Positions 13,817-23,557 of a stretch of DNA of 64,000 bases are shown piece after piece (positions within the stretch are counted from its first letter, which is position 1; each line of letters opens with the position of its first letter). Position numbers and translations under genes: made by a program. The notes beneath the pieces are model-generated. The model was not told the DNA's origin. It saw only the letters and a list, made by a program, of their open reading frames with translations, and made no database searches. This DNA is from Meinhardsimonia xiamenensis (GTDB lineage: Bacteria; Pseudomonadota; Alphaproteobacteria; Rhodobacterales; Rhodobacteraceae): positions 124,001 through 188,000 of the forward strand of contig NZ_FNFV01000005.1 in assembly GCF_900102905.1 (NCBI RefSeq), written 5' to 3'.

Positions 13817-15754
13817 TCAGGCCTGCGCCTCGGCCCGGGCACGGGTCACCGCCTCCGCCGCGCGCCCGTGCAGCTCCTCGTAATGGTCGAACTCGGCCTC
13901 GTACCACCCGGTGCCCTGCGTCGCGCCACCCAGCGCGCGGTCGATCTCGTCATGGGCGGCGGCCGGGATCAGGGCGTTGAAGATGTCCCAGCCCGGCGCG
14001 TCCGGGTTGGCGTCAAAGCCCAGCACCTGCCCCTTGAGCGAGGAGACGAGCTGAACCAGCGCCCCGGAAAACTGAGAGGGGATGTGAAAGGTCACCCGGT
14101 CGATGGGCTGCAGAAGCACCGGCCCCGCCTCGGCCAGCGCCTCTTTCACGCCCATGCGGCCGGCGGTGCGGAAGGCGAAGTCGGAGCTGTCCACCGAATG
14201 CGACTTGCCGTCGGTGAGCGTCACCGAGATGTCGATCACCGGAAAGCCGAGCGGCCCCTCCGCGAGCGCATCGCGCGCGCCCTGCTCGACGGCGGGGATG
14301 TAGTTGCGCGGCACCGCGCCGCCCTTCACCACCTCGTCGAACGAAAAGCCCGCCCCGCGCGGGGCAGGCCTGACCTCGAGCACCACATCGGCGAACTGCC
14401 CCGCGCCGCCCGACTGCTTGCGGTGGCGGTAGTGCTTGGCGACCGGCCGCGAGATGGTTTCGCGATAGCTCGCTCCGACGGGCGCCTCGCGCACTCTCAC
14501 GCCAAATTCCTTATCGAGGAGCGTGAGAACCCGGCGCAGATGCATCGGCCCCTGCAGCCTGACGACCGTGTGGCCGGTGGCCTGGTCGGTGCCCAGCTCG
14601 AGCCCCGGCTCGATCTCGGCAAGCCGCGCCAGCGCCGCCGAAAGCCGCGCCTCGTCCTTGTCGCTCTCGGGCAGAAGCAGGCGCGCAAGGCTTGGCGGAT
14701 GGCCGCGCGACCAGGCGGGCAGGGGGCGGGCGCCCTCGGCATCGAAGAGATGGCCGGGGTTCAGGTGATCGGACTTCACCGCCAGCCCGATCTCGCCGGG
14801 CGCAAGGCGCTCGAGCGGGGTCTTGCCGTCAAGCGCCGTCATCGAGCTGAGCGTGCCCCCGCCAAGCGGCTTGCCCGCGGAAACGCCCTCATCGAGCGCG
14901 CGGATCATCACCGTCTTGCCCACATGCTTGCGCATCGCACCATGCAGCCCCACGGCAAGCGCGCCTTCGCCGCCAGTGACCCGTTCGCGGGTGATCTCCA
15001 CCCCCGGTGCCTCGTGGCGCAGCGCCTTCATCAGCCGGTTGACCCCGTTCATGTGGCTCGCCGCGCCGAGGAAGACGGGCATGACCCTGTTCTCGGCCAG
15101 CACCTTGCGGGTGATCTCGAAAAGCTCCTCGGTGGGCGGGGCCTTGTCCTCGATCAGCTCCTCGAGCAGGTGATCGTCGAAATCGGCCAGATGCTCGAGG
15201 AGCTCGGCCCGCGCCTCCTGCTCGCGGTCGAGCGCGGCCTCGGGAAGCCCGACGAGCTTGGAGGGCTGACCCTCCTGGTATTCCCAGGCGCGCTCGGAGA
15301 TGAGATCGACCGCGCCCACCACCTTGTCGCCTTCGCGAATCGGCACCTGCCGCAGCACCAGCGCATGGCGGGCGAAGCCCTGAAGAGCGGAGGCGATGTC
15401 GCGCACCCGGTCCTTGGCCTCGTCCATGCGGTTGATGAACAGCAGGCAGGGGGTGCCGGCCTCTTCCACCAGCCGGATGTAGGGCGCGGCCAGAACCGCC
15501 GCCCCCGCCTCGGCCGGCACGCAGATGATGGCCGCATCCGCGCCCCCCAGCGCCTGCCCCGCGAAGCCGAGGTTCTCGGGCCCGCCGGCGATGTCGATGC
15601 CCACCCAGGGCTCGCCGAGATAGGTGAAGCTCACCGTGGTCAGCGGATCCTCGCTCTCGGCATGGCGCACGGGCTGGCCCTCGAGCCCGGCCATCGCCTC
15701 GATGAGAGTCGTCTTGCCCGACTGCGACGGTCCCATAACCACGAAGCAGCGCAT
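13817..15754 (-). CDS. Elongation factor G-like translational GTPase (EF-G paralogue)
   Basis: A 645-residue protein with EF-G architecture. The G domain has the P-loop GPSQSGKTT at about residues 8-16, an altered switch II reading DIAGGPEN where EF-G has DTPGH, and NRMD in place of NKxD. EF-G domains II-V follow, with the domain IV signature RKQSGGAGQFADV and the domain V pattern of EF-G. It is shorter than FusA (~700). It is not the housekeeping EF-G, which normally sits beside tuf and rpsL/rpsG. Paralogues like this are found in many alphaproteobacteria and actinobacteria with unknown, possibly regulatory, ribosome roles. Loss of the switch II histidine suggests weak or altered GTP hydrolysis. 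Confidence 0.88.
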   Translation of the reverse strand: MRCFVVMGPSQSGKTTLIEAMAGLEGQPVRHAESEDPLTTVSFTYLGEPWVGIDIAGGPENLGFAGQALGGADAAIICVPAEAGAAVLAAPYIRLVEEAGTPCLLFINRMDEAKDRVRDIASALQGFARHALVLRQVPIREGDKVVGAVDLISERAWEYQEGQPSKLVGLPEAALDREQEARAELLEHLADFDDHLLEELIEDKAPPTEELFEITRKVLAENRVMPVFLGAASHMNGVNRLMKALRHEAPGVEITRERVTGGEGALAVGLHGAMRKHVGKTVMIRALDEGVSAGKPLGGGTLSSMTALDGKTPLERLAPGEIGLAVKSDHLNPGHLFDAEGARPLPAWSRGHPPSLARLLLPESDKDEARLSAALARLAEIEPGLELGTDQATGHTVVRLQGPMHLRRVLTLLDKEFGVRVREAPVGASYRETISRPVAKHYRHRKQSGGAGQFADVVLEVRPAPRGAGFSFDEVVKGGAVPRNYIPAVEQGARDALAEGPLGFPVIDISVTLTDGKSHSVDSSDFAFRTAGRMGVKEALAEAGPVLLQPIDRVTFHIPSQFSGALVQLVSSLKGQVLGFDANPDAPGWDIFNALIPAAAHDEIDRALGGATQGTGWYEAEFDHYEELHGRAAEAVTRARAEAQA

Positions 15755-15970
15755 CTTTCGTCCTCCCTTGTGCCTCGACCGGGGCTGCGGCGCATGTCGC
15801 CGCCTGCCGCGGGCCCGACGCCAGCCATCGGGCGCCGCGGATCCGGCATGTCCGCCGGCCCTTGTGGTGATGGTTCACGCCCGCAGCCCGGCCCGTCAAG
15901 GCAAAGCTGGCCGCAAGGCCGCGATGGCCGGCCCAGACGGCAGGAAAACAATGTCCGCCATGGGAAACCG

Positions 15971-16046
15971 TGGTAGGCCCGGCAGGACTCGAACCTGCAA
16001 CCAAAGCGTTATGAGCGCTCCGCTCTGACCATTGAGCTACGGGCCC
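15971..16046 (-). tRNA. tRNA with CAT anticodon, probably tRNA-Ile2 (lysidine type)
   Basis: A 76-nt cloverleaf on the minus strand with encoded CCA. The acceptor stem GGGCCCG / CGGGCCT has a G-T first pair. The anticodon loop is CTCATAA. The D arm (GCTCAATGGTCAGAGC) and acceptor look like the minor isoleucine tRNA whose CAU is changed to lysidine-AU, not like initiator tRNA. Elongator tRNA-Met remains possible. Confidence 0.85.
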
Positions 16047-16186
16047 GCCGACATCCCGCTTACCAGACATCGCCCGCCGGTCAAGCCACGGCGCGCGCCG
16101 CGCGTCGCGTCCGGCGTCCTCTCCCGAGCCAGTGGACAGCTTCGCGCCGATGCGCTATCGCGCCACGCCAAAGCGGAGGCGCACAG

Positions 16187-17233
16187 ATGAGCGAACGCAA
16201 GACCGGTGCACGCTACGCCGAGGCGGGCGTGGATGTGGAGGCAGGCTACGATCTGGTCCGCCGCATCGGCCCTGCCGCTGCGCGCACGGAGCGGCCGGGC
16301 GTTCTCTCCGGGCTCGGCGGCTTCGGCGCGCTGTTCGACCCGAAGGCAGCCGGCTATGCCGACCCGATTCTCGTCGCCGCCACCGACGGGGTGGGCACCA
16401 AGCTGCGCATCGCCATCGACACGGGCGAGCTGGGCGGCGTGGGCATCGACCTCGTTGCCATGTGCGTCAACGATCTAGTCTGTCAGGGGGCGGAGCCGCT
16501 GTTCTTCCTCGACTATTTCGCCACCGGACGGCTCGACCCGGCCCATGCGGCCGAGGTGATCGAGGGCATCGCCGAGGGCTGCGCGAGGGCCGGATGCGCG
16601 CTCGTCGGCGGCGAGACGGCCGAGATGCCCGGCATGTATGCGCCGGGCGACTTCGACCTTGCCGGATTTGCCGTCGGCGCGATGGAGCGGGGGCGGGGCC
16701 TGCCGCTCGAGCCGGCCGCGGGCGACGTGCTTCTCGGCCTTGCCTCCGACGGTGTGCATTCGAACGGCTTTTCGCTGGTGCGCAAGCTCGCCGCCGAGGC
16801 GGGGCTCGACTGGTCATCCCCCTCTCCCTTCGGCGAGGGCACGCTCGGAGCTGCGCTTCTGGCGCCCACACGCATCTATGTCCGCCCCGCGCTTGCGGCC
16901 ATCCGTGCCGGCGGTGTGAAGGGGATTGCCCATATCACCGGCGGAGGGCTGGTGGAGAACGTGCCCCGCGCCCTTGGCCCGGCGCACGCCGCCGAGATCG
17001 ACCTTGACGCGTGGGAATGGCCCGGCGTCTTCACCTGGCTTGCGCGTCAGGGCGGGCTCTCGCGCCGCGAGATGGCGGAGATCTTCAACTGCGGCATCGG
17101 CATGGTGCTCGTGGTGGAGCCCGCCCGCGCCGACGTGCTCGCGGCGCTGCTCGAAGGGCAGGGCGAGCGCGTCCACCGCATCGGCCGGGTCGTTGAGGGC
17201 CAAGGCGTGCGCTTCACCGGGGGCGCGGCGTGA
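16187..17233 (+). CDS. purM: Phosphoribosylformylglycinamidine cyclo-ligase (AIR synthetase)
   Basis: A 348-residue enzyme of purine synthesis that closes FGAM to aminoimidazole ribonucleotide using ATP. The N-terminal [19 protein letters not shown], the substrate-binding [12 protein letters not shown] and [20 protein letters not shown], the [11 protein letters not shown] motif, and the C-terminal [13 protein letters not shown] are all typical of PurM. Length is normal for the family. GTGA of purN overlaps the stop, so purM and purN are co-translated and supply consecutive parts of the same pathway. Confidence 0.97.
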   Translation: MSERKTGARYAEAGVDVEAGYDLVRRIGPAAARTERPGVLSGLGGFGALFDPKAAGYADPILVAATDGVGTKLRIAIDTGELGGVGIDLVAMCVNDLVCQGAEPLFFLDYFATGRLDPAHAAEVIEGIAEGCARAGCALVGGETAEMPGMYAPGDFDLAGFAVGAMERGRGLPLEPAAGDVLLGLASDGVHSNGFSLVRKLAAEAGLDWSSPSPFGEGTLGAALLAPTRIYVRPALAAIRAGGVKGIAHITGGGLVENVPRALGPAHAAEIDLDAWEWPGVFTWLARQGGLSRREMAEIFNCGIGMVLVVEPARADVLAALLEGQGERVHRIGRVVEGQGVRFTGGAA

Positions 17234-17853
17234 GCGTGGCGAAGAAGCGCGTCGCCATCCTCATCTCGGGCTCGGGCTCGAACATGGTGCGGCTCATTGA
17301 ATCGATGCGGGGCGCGCATCCCGCCCGGCCCGTCCTCGTCCTCTCCAGCGATCCCGAGGCGAAGGGGCTCGAGAAGGCCCGCGCGCTGGGCGTGCCCACG
17401 GCGGTCGTCGATGCACGCGCCTGTCGCGGCGACCGCGCCGCCTTCGAGGCGGAGCTTGCCCGTCTTCTTGACGACGCCCGCCCCGACATCATCTGCCTTG
17501 CCGGCTTCATGCGCATCCTCTCGCCCAAATTCGTTGCGCGCTACGCGGGGCGGATGCTCAACATCCACCCTTCGCTGCTGCCGAAGTTCCGCGGTCTCAA
17601 CACCCACGCCCGCGCCCTTGCCGCCGGCGAGACCGAGCATGGCGCCACCGTCCACGAGGTGACGGCCGAGCTCGATGAAGGCCCCATCCTCGGCCAGGCG
17701 CGCGTGCCGGTGAAACCGGGCGACACACCCGAAACCCTCGCCGCGCGCGTGCTCAGGATGGAGCACCGCCTCTACCCCGCGGTGCTCGAGCGCTTCGCCC
17801 GCGGCGAGCGCACCCCGATCGAGATGGTCGCCGAGGCCGACGGGAACTCCTGA
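17230..17853 (+). CDS. purN: Phosphoribosylglycinamide formyltransferase
   Basis: A 207-residue GAR transformylase that moves a formyl group from 10-formyl-tetrahydrofolate to GAR. Visible motifs are the phosphate-binding ISGSGSNM near the N-terminus, [11 protein letters not shown], and the catalytic Asn-His region [12 protein letters not shown], with a downstream THARAL and [17 protein letters not shown] containing the conserved His and Asp. The GTG start overlaps the purM stop. Length and order match the usual purMN pair. Confidence 0.97.
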   Translation: MSVAKKRVAILISGSGSNMVRLIESMRGAHPARPVLVLSSDPEAKGLEKARALGVPTAVVDARACRGDRAAFEAELARLLDDARPDIICLAGFMRILSPKFVARYAGRMLNIHPSLLPKFRGLNTHARALAAGETEHGATVHEVTAELDEGPILGQARVPVKPGDTPETLAARVLRMEHRLYPAVLERFARGERTPIEMVAEADGNS

Positions 17854-18035
17854 CCTCAGCCCCATCACCCTGATGCAAATACCCATCTCGAGGGGTTCCG
17901 GGCACGCCCCCGGCCTGCCGGGCGCTGCACCACGCCGCGCCTTGCCAAGCCCCCGCCCGATGCATAGGTTGCGCGCCAACCCGCGCGGGGGCCGCACGGC
18001 CCGCACCGCCGTTACGCTGACAGGAAGGGACAGAT

Positions 18036-18359
18036 ATGTTCGCAACACCCGCCTATGCCCAGGCAGCCGGGGGAGGCTCGGCCTTCGCCAGCTTCATCCC
18101 GCTCATCCTGATCTTCGCGATCATGTATTTCCTGCTGATCCGGCCGCAGCAGAAGAAGGCCAAGGAGCATCAGCAGATGGTCGCGGCCCTGCGCCGGGGC
18201 GACTTGGTGGTCACGCAGGGCGGCATCATCGGCAAGGTCTCCAAGGTCAAGGACGACAATGAGGTCGAGGTGGAAATCGCCGACGGCGTGAAGGTGCGGG
18301 TGGTGCGCGGCACCATCGCCCAGGTCATCAACAAGACCGAACCGGCCGCCAAGGAGTGA
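18036..18359 (+). CDS. yajC: Preprotein translocase subunit YajC
   Basis: A 107-residue inner-membrane protein. One transmembrane helix (FIPLILIFAIMYFLLIRPQQ) is followed by the basic KKAKEHQQM stretch and a small cytoplasmic SH3-like domain with GDLVVTQGGIIGKV. It associates with SecDF and the SecYEG channel. AGGAAGGG precedes the ATG. It heads the yajC-secD-secF operon. Confidence 0.96.
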   Translation: MFATPAYAQAAGGGSAFASFIPLILIFAIMYFLLIRPQQKKAKEHQQMVAALRRGDLVVTQGGIIGKVSKVKDDNEVEVEIADGVKVRVVRGTIAQVINKTEPAAKE

Positions 18360-18414
18360 GTCGCCGGCCACCGCCAACCCGCCGCAGCGGCGACAGCGCA
18401 AGAGGCTCCCGAGC

Positions 18415-20079
18415 ATGCTGCAAATCCCTCTCTGGCAACGGATTGTCATCTGGGGCCTTGTCGCCATCGGGGTCGTGCTGGCGCTGCCCAACGCCTTCTA
18501 TTCCCGGGTGGAGCGGCACAATGATGCGGTGAAGGCCATCGAGCAGGGCGTGACCGACCCGCAGGTTCTGGCCGATGCCGCGCTCTGGCCCGACTGGCTG
18601 CCCTCGCGGCTGGTTGCGCTCGGGCTCGATCTCAGGGGCGGGGCGCATCTTCTGGCCGAGGTGGAGGTCGAGCAGGTGTTTGCCGACCGGCTGGATGGCT
18701 ACTGGCCCGAGATCCGCGACGCGCTGCGCCAGCACCGCGACGAGATCGGCACCTTCCGCCGTCTTGACGGGCCGCCGGACGAGCTGCGCATCCGCATCTC
18801 CAACCCCGCCGGGCTGCAGAAGGCGGTCGAGGTGGTGCGCGGGCTCGCCTCGCCCGTGGTCTCGCTCGGCTCGGTGGGCGCGACCGACATCGAGGTGCGC
18901 GCCGAGGCCCCCGACATCGTCGTGGTCTCGCTCAGCGAGGCCGAGAAGGCCGCGATCACCGACCGCACCGTGCGCCAGTCGCTCGAGATCATCCGCCGCC
19001 GCGTCGACGAGGTGGGCACCCGCGAGCCCACGATCCAGCGCCAGGGCGAGCGGCGCATCCTCATCCAGGTGCCGGGCGTGGGCTCGGCGGCCGAGCTGAA
19101 GGCGCTCATCGGCACCACCGCGCGGCTCACTTTCCACCCCGTCGTGGGGCGCACCACCGACCCCGACCAGCGGCCCGGGCCGGGGCAGATCATCGTCCCC
19201 TCCATGGACGAGCCCGGCGTCTACTACATCCTCGAGAAGACGCCCGTCGTGACCGGCGAGGATCTCGTGGATGCCGAACCGGCCTTCGACCAGAACGGCC
19301 GCCCCGCGGTGCATTTCCGCTTCAACCCCACCGGGGCGCGCAAGTTCGGCCGCTACACCGCCGAGAATGTCGGCTCGCCCTTCGCCATCGTGCTCGACAA
19401 TGAGGTGATCTCCGCCCCGGTGATCCGCGAGCCGATCCCCGGCGGCTCGGGCCAGATCACCGGCAATTTCACCGTCGAGGAGTCGACCCAGCTCGCGATC
19501 CTCCTGCGCGCGGGCGCGCTGCCGGCGGAGCTGACCTTCCTCGAGGAGCGCACCATCGGCCCCGAGCTTGGCGCCGACAGCATCGAGGCGGGCAAGCTCG
19601 CCGCCATCGTGGCGGGAATCGCGGTGCTGGTCTTCATGGCGCTCAGCTACGGCTGGTTCGGGATCATCGCCAATGTGGCGCTGATCCTCAATGTCGCCAT
19701 GATCTTCGGGCTTCTGTCGCTCATCGGTGCGACGCTGACGCTGCCCGGCATCGCCGGCATCGTGCTGACGATCGGCATGGCGGTGGACGCCAACGTGCTC
19801 GTCTTCGAACGCATCCGCGAGGAACTGCGCACCGCCCGCGGGCCGGCGCGGGCCATCGAACTGGGTTATGAAAAGGCGCTTTCGGCCATTCTTGACGCCA
19901 ACATCACCACCTTCATCACCGCGGTGATCCTCTATGTCATGGGCTCGGGGCCGGTGCGCGGCTTTGCCGTCACGCTCGGGCTCGGGATCGTCACCTCGGT
20001 CTTCACCGCCGTGTATCTGACGCGGGTGATGATCGTGATGTGGTTCGAGCGCCGCCGCCCCCGCAAGATCGAGGTCTGA
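18415..20079 (+). CDS. secD: Protein-export membrane protein SecD
   Basis: A 554-residue RND-related subunit that uses proton-motive force to pull exported proteins out of SecYEG. One N-terminal transmembrane helix is followed by a large periplasmic region (GLDLRGGAHLLAEVE, later FTVEESTQLAILLRAGALPA) and five C-terminal membrane helices containing GIAGIVLTIGMAVDANVLVFERIREEL, split here as GIAGIVLTIGMAVDA and NVLVFERIREEL. Length is normal for alphaproteobacteria. One base separates its stop from the secF start. Confidence 0.97.
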   Translation: MLQIPLWQRIVIWGLVAIGVVLALPNAFYSRVERHNDAVKAIEQGVTDPQVLADAALWPDWLPSRLVALGLDLRGGAHLLAEVEVEQVFADRLDGYWPEIRDALRQHRDEIGTFRRLDGPPDELRIRISNPAGLQKAVEVVRGLASPVVSLGSVGATDIEVRAEAPDIVVVSLSEAEKAAITDRTVRQSLEIIRRRVDEVGTREPTIQRQGERRILIQVPGVGSAAELKALIGTTARLTFHPVVGRTTDPDQRPGPGQIIVPSMDEPGVYYILEKTPVVTGEDLVDAEPAFDQNGRPAVHFRFNPTGARKFGRYTAENVGSPFAIVLDNEVISAPVIREPIPGGSGQITGNFTVEESTQLAILLRAGALPAELTFLEERTIGPELGADSIEAGKLAAIVAGIAVLVFMALSYGWFGIIANVALILNVAMIFGLLSLIGATLTLPGIAGIVLTIGMAVDANVLVFERIREELRTARGPARAIELGYEKALSAILDANITTFITAVILYVMGSGPVRGFAVTLGLGIVTSVFTAVYLTRVMIVMWFERRRPRKIEV

Positions 20080-20080
20080 G

Positions 20081-21055
20081 ATGCGCCGCCTTCGCCTTGT
20101 TCCCGCCGAGACGAACTGGGATTTCTTCCGCACTGCGCGGATCACCTTCAGCGCCTCCGTGGTGGCCGTGGTGATCTCGCTCGCCGCGTTCCTGATCCTC
20201 GGACTCAACTACGGCATCGACTTCCGCGGCGGCACCACCATCCGCACCGAGTCGCATTCGGCGGTGGATGTGGGCGCCTACCGCCAGAGACTGCAGGAAC
20301 TCGGGCTTGGCGACGTGTCGGTGACGGAAGTCTTCGACCCCACCTTCGAGTCGGACAAGCACGTGGCCATGGTCCGCATCGAGGCGCAGGCAGGCGAGGA
20401 GGCGGCCTCCGCCGAGCTGGTGGCGAAGGTCGAAGAGGCGCTGCGATCGGTCGATCCCACCATCGTATTCACCTCGGTCGAATCGGTAGGGCCCAAGGTT
20501 TCGGGCGAGCTGATCCGCACGGCCGTCATCGCCGTGCTGCTCGCCATCGCGGCGGTGCTCTTCTACATCTGGCTTCGCTTCGAGTGGCAGTTCTCCGTGG
20601 GTGCGGTCGCCGCGCTGGTGCATGACGTGATCATCACCATCGGGGTCTTCTCGATCTTCCGCATCCAGTTCGACCTTGCGACCATCGCCGCGCTTCTCAC
20701 CATCGTCGGCTATTCGCTCAACGACACGGTGGTCGTGTTCGACCGGGTGCGCGAGAACCTCATCAAGTACAAGAAGAAGCCGCTTGTGGAGGTGCTGAAC
20801 CTCTCGATCAACGAGACGCTGAGCCGCACGGTGATGACCTCGGTCACCACGCTGATCGCGCTGATCGCGCTTCTGATCCTCGGCGGCGACGTGATCCGCG
20901 GGTTCGTCTTCGCAATGACCCTTGGCGTGGTCGTCGGCACCTATTCGTCGGTGTTCGTGGCCTCGACCATCCTGCTCTGGCTCGGCACCAAGCGCGACTG
21001 GTCGAAGCCCGACGCCAATCAGGGCAACCAGTTTTCGACGTCAGAGACGCCCTGA
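20081..21055 (+). CDS. secF: Protein-export membrane protein SecF
   Basis: A 324-residue partner of SecD. It has an N-terminal membrane helix, the periplasmic GIDFRGGTTIRTES segment, and five C-terminal helices with TIVGYSLNDTVVVFDRVREN and the LNLSINETLSRTVMTS loop. It starts one base after secD. SecD and SecF form one complex, so the tight coupling is expected. Confidence 0.97.
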   Translation: MRRLRLVPAETNWDFFRTARITFSASVVAVVISLAAFLILGLNYGIDFRGGTTIRTESHSAVDVGAYRQRLQELGLGDVSVTEVFDPTFESDKHVAMVRIEAQAGEEAASAELVAKVEEALRSVDPTIVFTSVESVGPKVSGELIRTAVIAVLLAIAAVLFYIWLRFEWQFSVGAVAALVHDVIITIGVFSIFRIQFDLATIAALLTIVGYSLNDTVVVFDRVRENLIKYKKKPLVEVLNLSINETLSRTVMTSVTTLIALIALLILGGDVIRGFVFAMTLGVVVGTYSSVFVASTILLWLGTKRDWSKPDANQGNQFSTSETP

Positions 21056-21064
21056 GGCGGGGCG

Positions 21065-21814
21065 ATGGGCGGCATCGCCGAGGCGCTGGCGCTCGAGGGG
21101 CTGTGGCTTCTTCTGCTCGGAGCGGCGCTGGCCGGGCTCGTGCGGGGCTTTTCGGGCTTCGGCACGGCGATGATCTACCTGCCCTTCGCCGCGCGCGTGC
21201 TCGACCCGGTCTGGGTGCTGGTCACGCTTCTTGTCATCGACCTCATCGGCCCGCTGCCGCAGGTGCCGCGCGCCCTGCGCGAGGGGGAGCCGCGCGACAT
21301 TGCCCGCCTCGCCGGGGGCGCGGCGCTGGGCGTGGTGGCCGGGGTGACGGTGCTGGTGAGCTTTTCGCCCGAGCCCTTTCGCTACGCGGTGTCGGTGCTG
21401 ACGCTGACGCTTCTCGTGCTCCTCGTCTCGGGGCTGCGCTGGCGCGGCGAGCTGCGCGCGCCGATGATCTGGGCCACGGGCGCGCTCGGCGGCTTTCTTG
21501 GCGGCGCTGTCGGGCTGCCGGGGCCGCCGGTGATCCTGCTCTACATGGCCCGGCCCTTGCCGCCGCAGGTGATCCGCGCCAACATCATGGTGTATCTCTT
21601 GGCGGTGGATGCGCTCATGCTCGCCGTCTTCGCTTGGCGCGGGCTTCTCGAGGCGGCGCCCGTGATGGTGGGGCTTGTCGTGGCACCGGTTTATCTTGCC
21701 GGGGTGTGGGCCGGGGCGCGCATCTTCGACCCTGCGCGCGTGCGGCTCTACCGGGGCGTGGCCTATGGCATCATCGCGGCCTCCGCGCTCGGCGGGCTGC
21801 CGCTGTGGGATTGA
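21065..21814 (+). CDS. TSUP-family (TauE/SafE) transporter
   Basis: A 249-residue integral membrane protein with about eight hydrophobic segments and the TSUP signatures RGFSGFGTAMIYLP near the N-terminus and GGFLGGAVGLPGPPVILLY in the second half. The family exports or imports sulfite, sulfonates or other sulfur or organic anions; the substrate here is unknown. It begins nine bases after secF and ends 12 bases before the Mth938 gene, so it appears to belong to the same transcript despite having no link to secretion. Confidence 0.9.
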   Translation: MGGIAEALALEGLWLLLLGAALAGLVRGFSGFGTAMIYLPFAARVLDPVWVLVTLLVIDLIGPLPQVPRALREGEPRDIARLAGGAALGVVAGVTVLVSFSPEPFRYAVSVLTLTLLVLLVSGLRWRGELRAPMIWATGALGGFLGGAVGLPGPPVILLYMARPLPPQVIRANIMVYLLAVDALMLAVFAWRGLLEAAPVMVGLVVAPVYLAGVWAGARIFDPARVRLYRGVAYGIIAASALGGLPLWD

Positions 21815-21826
21815 GGAGTTCCCGAA

Positions 21827-22177
21827 ATGCGCATGACCGAGATCGACTATGACGCCCAGCCGCCCGTTGATAGCTACGGTCCGGGCTTCTTCCGCGTCGC
21901 CGGGCGGGTGCACGAGGGTGGGGTGCTGGTGCTGCCCGAGGGGCTCGAGCCCTGGCAGGGCTATGACGCCGCGCCGATCCTTGCCGCCGCCGATGCGCTC
22001 GACCTCGTGCTGGTCGGCACGGGGGCGGAGCTTCAGCTCCTGCCGGCGGCGTTCCGGGAGGCGATCGAGGCGGCCGGCATCGGGCTTGAGCAGATGGCCA
22101 CGCCCGCGGCCTGCCGCACCTACAACGTCGTGCTGGCCGAGGGGCGTCGCGTCGCGCTGGCGGCGCTGCCGGTGTGA
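21827..22177 (+). CDS. Mth938-domain (DUF498) protein
   Basis: A 116-residue soluble protein with the Mth938-like pattern YGPGFFRVAGRVHEGGVLVLP and LVLVGTGAELQLLP, ending with RTYNVVLAEGRRVALAAL. Biochemical role is unknown; eukaryotic relatives (NDUFAF3) assist complex I assembly. It lies between secF and ccmA, a common place for it in Rhodobacterales. Confidence 0.9.
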   Translation: MRMTEIDYDAQPPVDSYGPGFFRVAGRVHEGGVLVLPEGLEPWQGYDAAPILAAADALDLVLVGTGAELQLLPAAFREAIEAAGIGLEQMATPAACRTYNVVLAEGRRVALAALPV

Positions 22178-22245
22178 CGATACGGCCGGGCCCGTGGTCA
22201 GCCACGCCGCTTTTCCGCCGTCACGACTTGCGCTAAGCGGGGCCG

Positions 22246-22863
22246 ATGCTGCTTGACGTTCATGATCTTTCCTGTGCCCGCGGGGGCGTGCCGGTGCTCG
22301 AGCACGTCAGCTTCGCTCTTGCCGCGGGCGAGGTGCTGGTGCTGCGCGGGCCGAACGGGTCGGGCAAGACGACGCTGCTGCGCACCATCGCCGGGCTGCA
22401 GCCGCCGCTTGCCGGCGAGATCCGCGCCGCGCCCGGCGCCATCGCCTACGCCGCCCATGCCGACGGGCTGAAGGCCACGCTGACGGTGGCCGAGAACCTT
22501 GCCTTCTGGGCCGGCATCTACGGCACCGGCGACATCGCTGGGGCGCTCGCCGCCTTCGCGCTCGAGGGCCTTGCCGACCGGCCGGCGCAGAATCTGTCGG
22601 CCGGGCAGAAGCGGCGGCTGGGGCTGGCGCGGCTTCTGGTCACCGGAAGGCCCGTCTGGGCGCTGGACGAGCCCACCGTGTCGCTCGATGCGGCGGCGGT
22701 GGAGATGTTCGCCGAGGCGGTGCGAACGCATGTCGCGGCGGGCGGCGCGGCGCTCATCGCCACCCACATCGAGCTTGGCCTCGCGGGCCTCACGCTGGAC
22801 GTGGGGCAGTTCCGCGCCTCCGCCGAGACGCGGGTCAGCGATTTCGACGAGGCGTTCCTGTGA
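22246..22863 (+). CDS. ccmA: Heme exporter ATP-binding protein CcmA
   Basis: A 205-residue ABC ATPase of cytochrome c maturation system I (Rhodobacter name helA). Walker A is GPNGSGKTT at about residues 35-43. The shortened signature is [15 protein letters not shown] and Walker B is [12 protein letters not shown]. With CcmB and CcmCD it drives release of holo-CcmE after heme loading. ccmB starts within its stop codon (GTGA). Confidence 0.95.
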   Translation: MLLDVHDLSCARGGVPVLEHVSFALAAGEVLVLRGPNGSGKTTLLRTIAGLQPPLAGEIRAAPGAIAYAAHADGLKATLTVAENLAFWAGIYGTGDIAGALAAFALEGLADRPAQNLSAGQKRRLGLARLLVTGRPVWALDEPTVSLDAAAVEMFAEAVRTHVAAGGAALIATHIELGLAGLTLDVGQFRASAETRVSDFDEAFL

Positions 22864-23516
22864 GTCGGCTCTTCTTGCGTGACCTGAGGCTTGCGATGCG
22901 GGCGGGTGGGGGCTTCGGGCTCGGGCTTGGCTTCTTTCTGATCGTCACCGTGCTCGTGCCCTTCGGCGTCGGCGCCGAGGCGGGCGTTCTGGCCACCATT
23001 GCGCCGGGGATTCTCTGGGTGGGGGCACTCCTTTCCTGCCTTCTGTCGCTTGACCGCATCTTCCAGCTCGACTGGGAGGACGGCTCGCTCGACCTTCTGG
23101 CGACGGCGCCGATCCCGATGGAGTCGGTGGTGCTGGCGAAGGCGGCGGCGCATTGGGTGACGACGGGACTGCCGCTGACGCTCGCCGCGCCGGCGCTGGG
23201 CATTCTTCTCAACCTGCCGGGCGCGGCCTTTGGCTGGCTGACGCTCTCGCTTGCGCTCGGCACGCCGGCGCTGTCGCTCATCGGCGCCTTCGGGGCGGCC
23301 CTCACCGTGGGGCTCAAGCGCGGCGGGCTCTTGCTGTCGATCCTCGTGCTGCCGCTCTATGTGCCGACGCTGATCTTCGGGGCGGAGACCGTCAAGCGCG
23401 GGGCCGCGGGGCTTGCGGTGGAGACGCCGCTCATCCTGCTTGCGGCGATCACGCTGGGCACGCTTGCGCTTCTGCCCTTTGCCGCGGCTGCGGCCATTCG
23501 CATCAATCTTCGTTGA
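22860..23516 (+). CDS. ccmB: Heme exporter membrane protein CcmB
   Basis: A 218-residue membrane protein with six predicted helices. The N-terminal [20 protein letters not shown] and [15 protein letters not shown]-like segments, the [20 protein letters not shown] loop and [15 protein letters not shown] are characteristic of CcmB. The GTG start overlaps the ccmA stop. It forms the permease of the CcmABCD complex. Confidence 0.95.
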   Translation: MSRLFLRDLRLAMRAGGGFGLGLGFFLIVTVLVPFGVGAEAGVLATIAPGILWVGALLSCLLSLDRIFQLDWEDGSLDLLATAPIPMESVVLAKAAAHWVTTGLPLTLAAPALGILLNLPGAAFGWLTLSLALGTPALSLIGAFGAALTVGLKRGGLLLSILVLPLYVPTLIFGAETVKRGAAGLAVETPLILLAAITLGTLALLPFAAAAAIRINLR

Positions 23517-23557
23517 CCGCCCTTGCCCGGAGCTTCGGGCAGACGTAAGTGAGCGCC

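Noticed and set aside
13733-15976. A 747-codon + strand frame opposite the EF-G-like gene
   Set aside because: It is antisense to a protein with complete EF-G motifs; the frame runs through the end of the tRNA region and encodes nothing recognisable.
18328-20208. A 626-codon minus-strand frame opposite secD
   Set aside because: SecD is unmistakable on the + strand; the antisense frame is His/Arg/Asp-rich filler.
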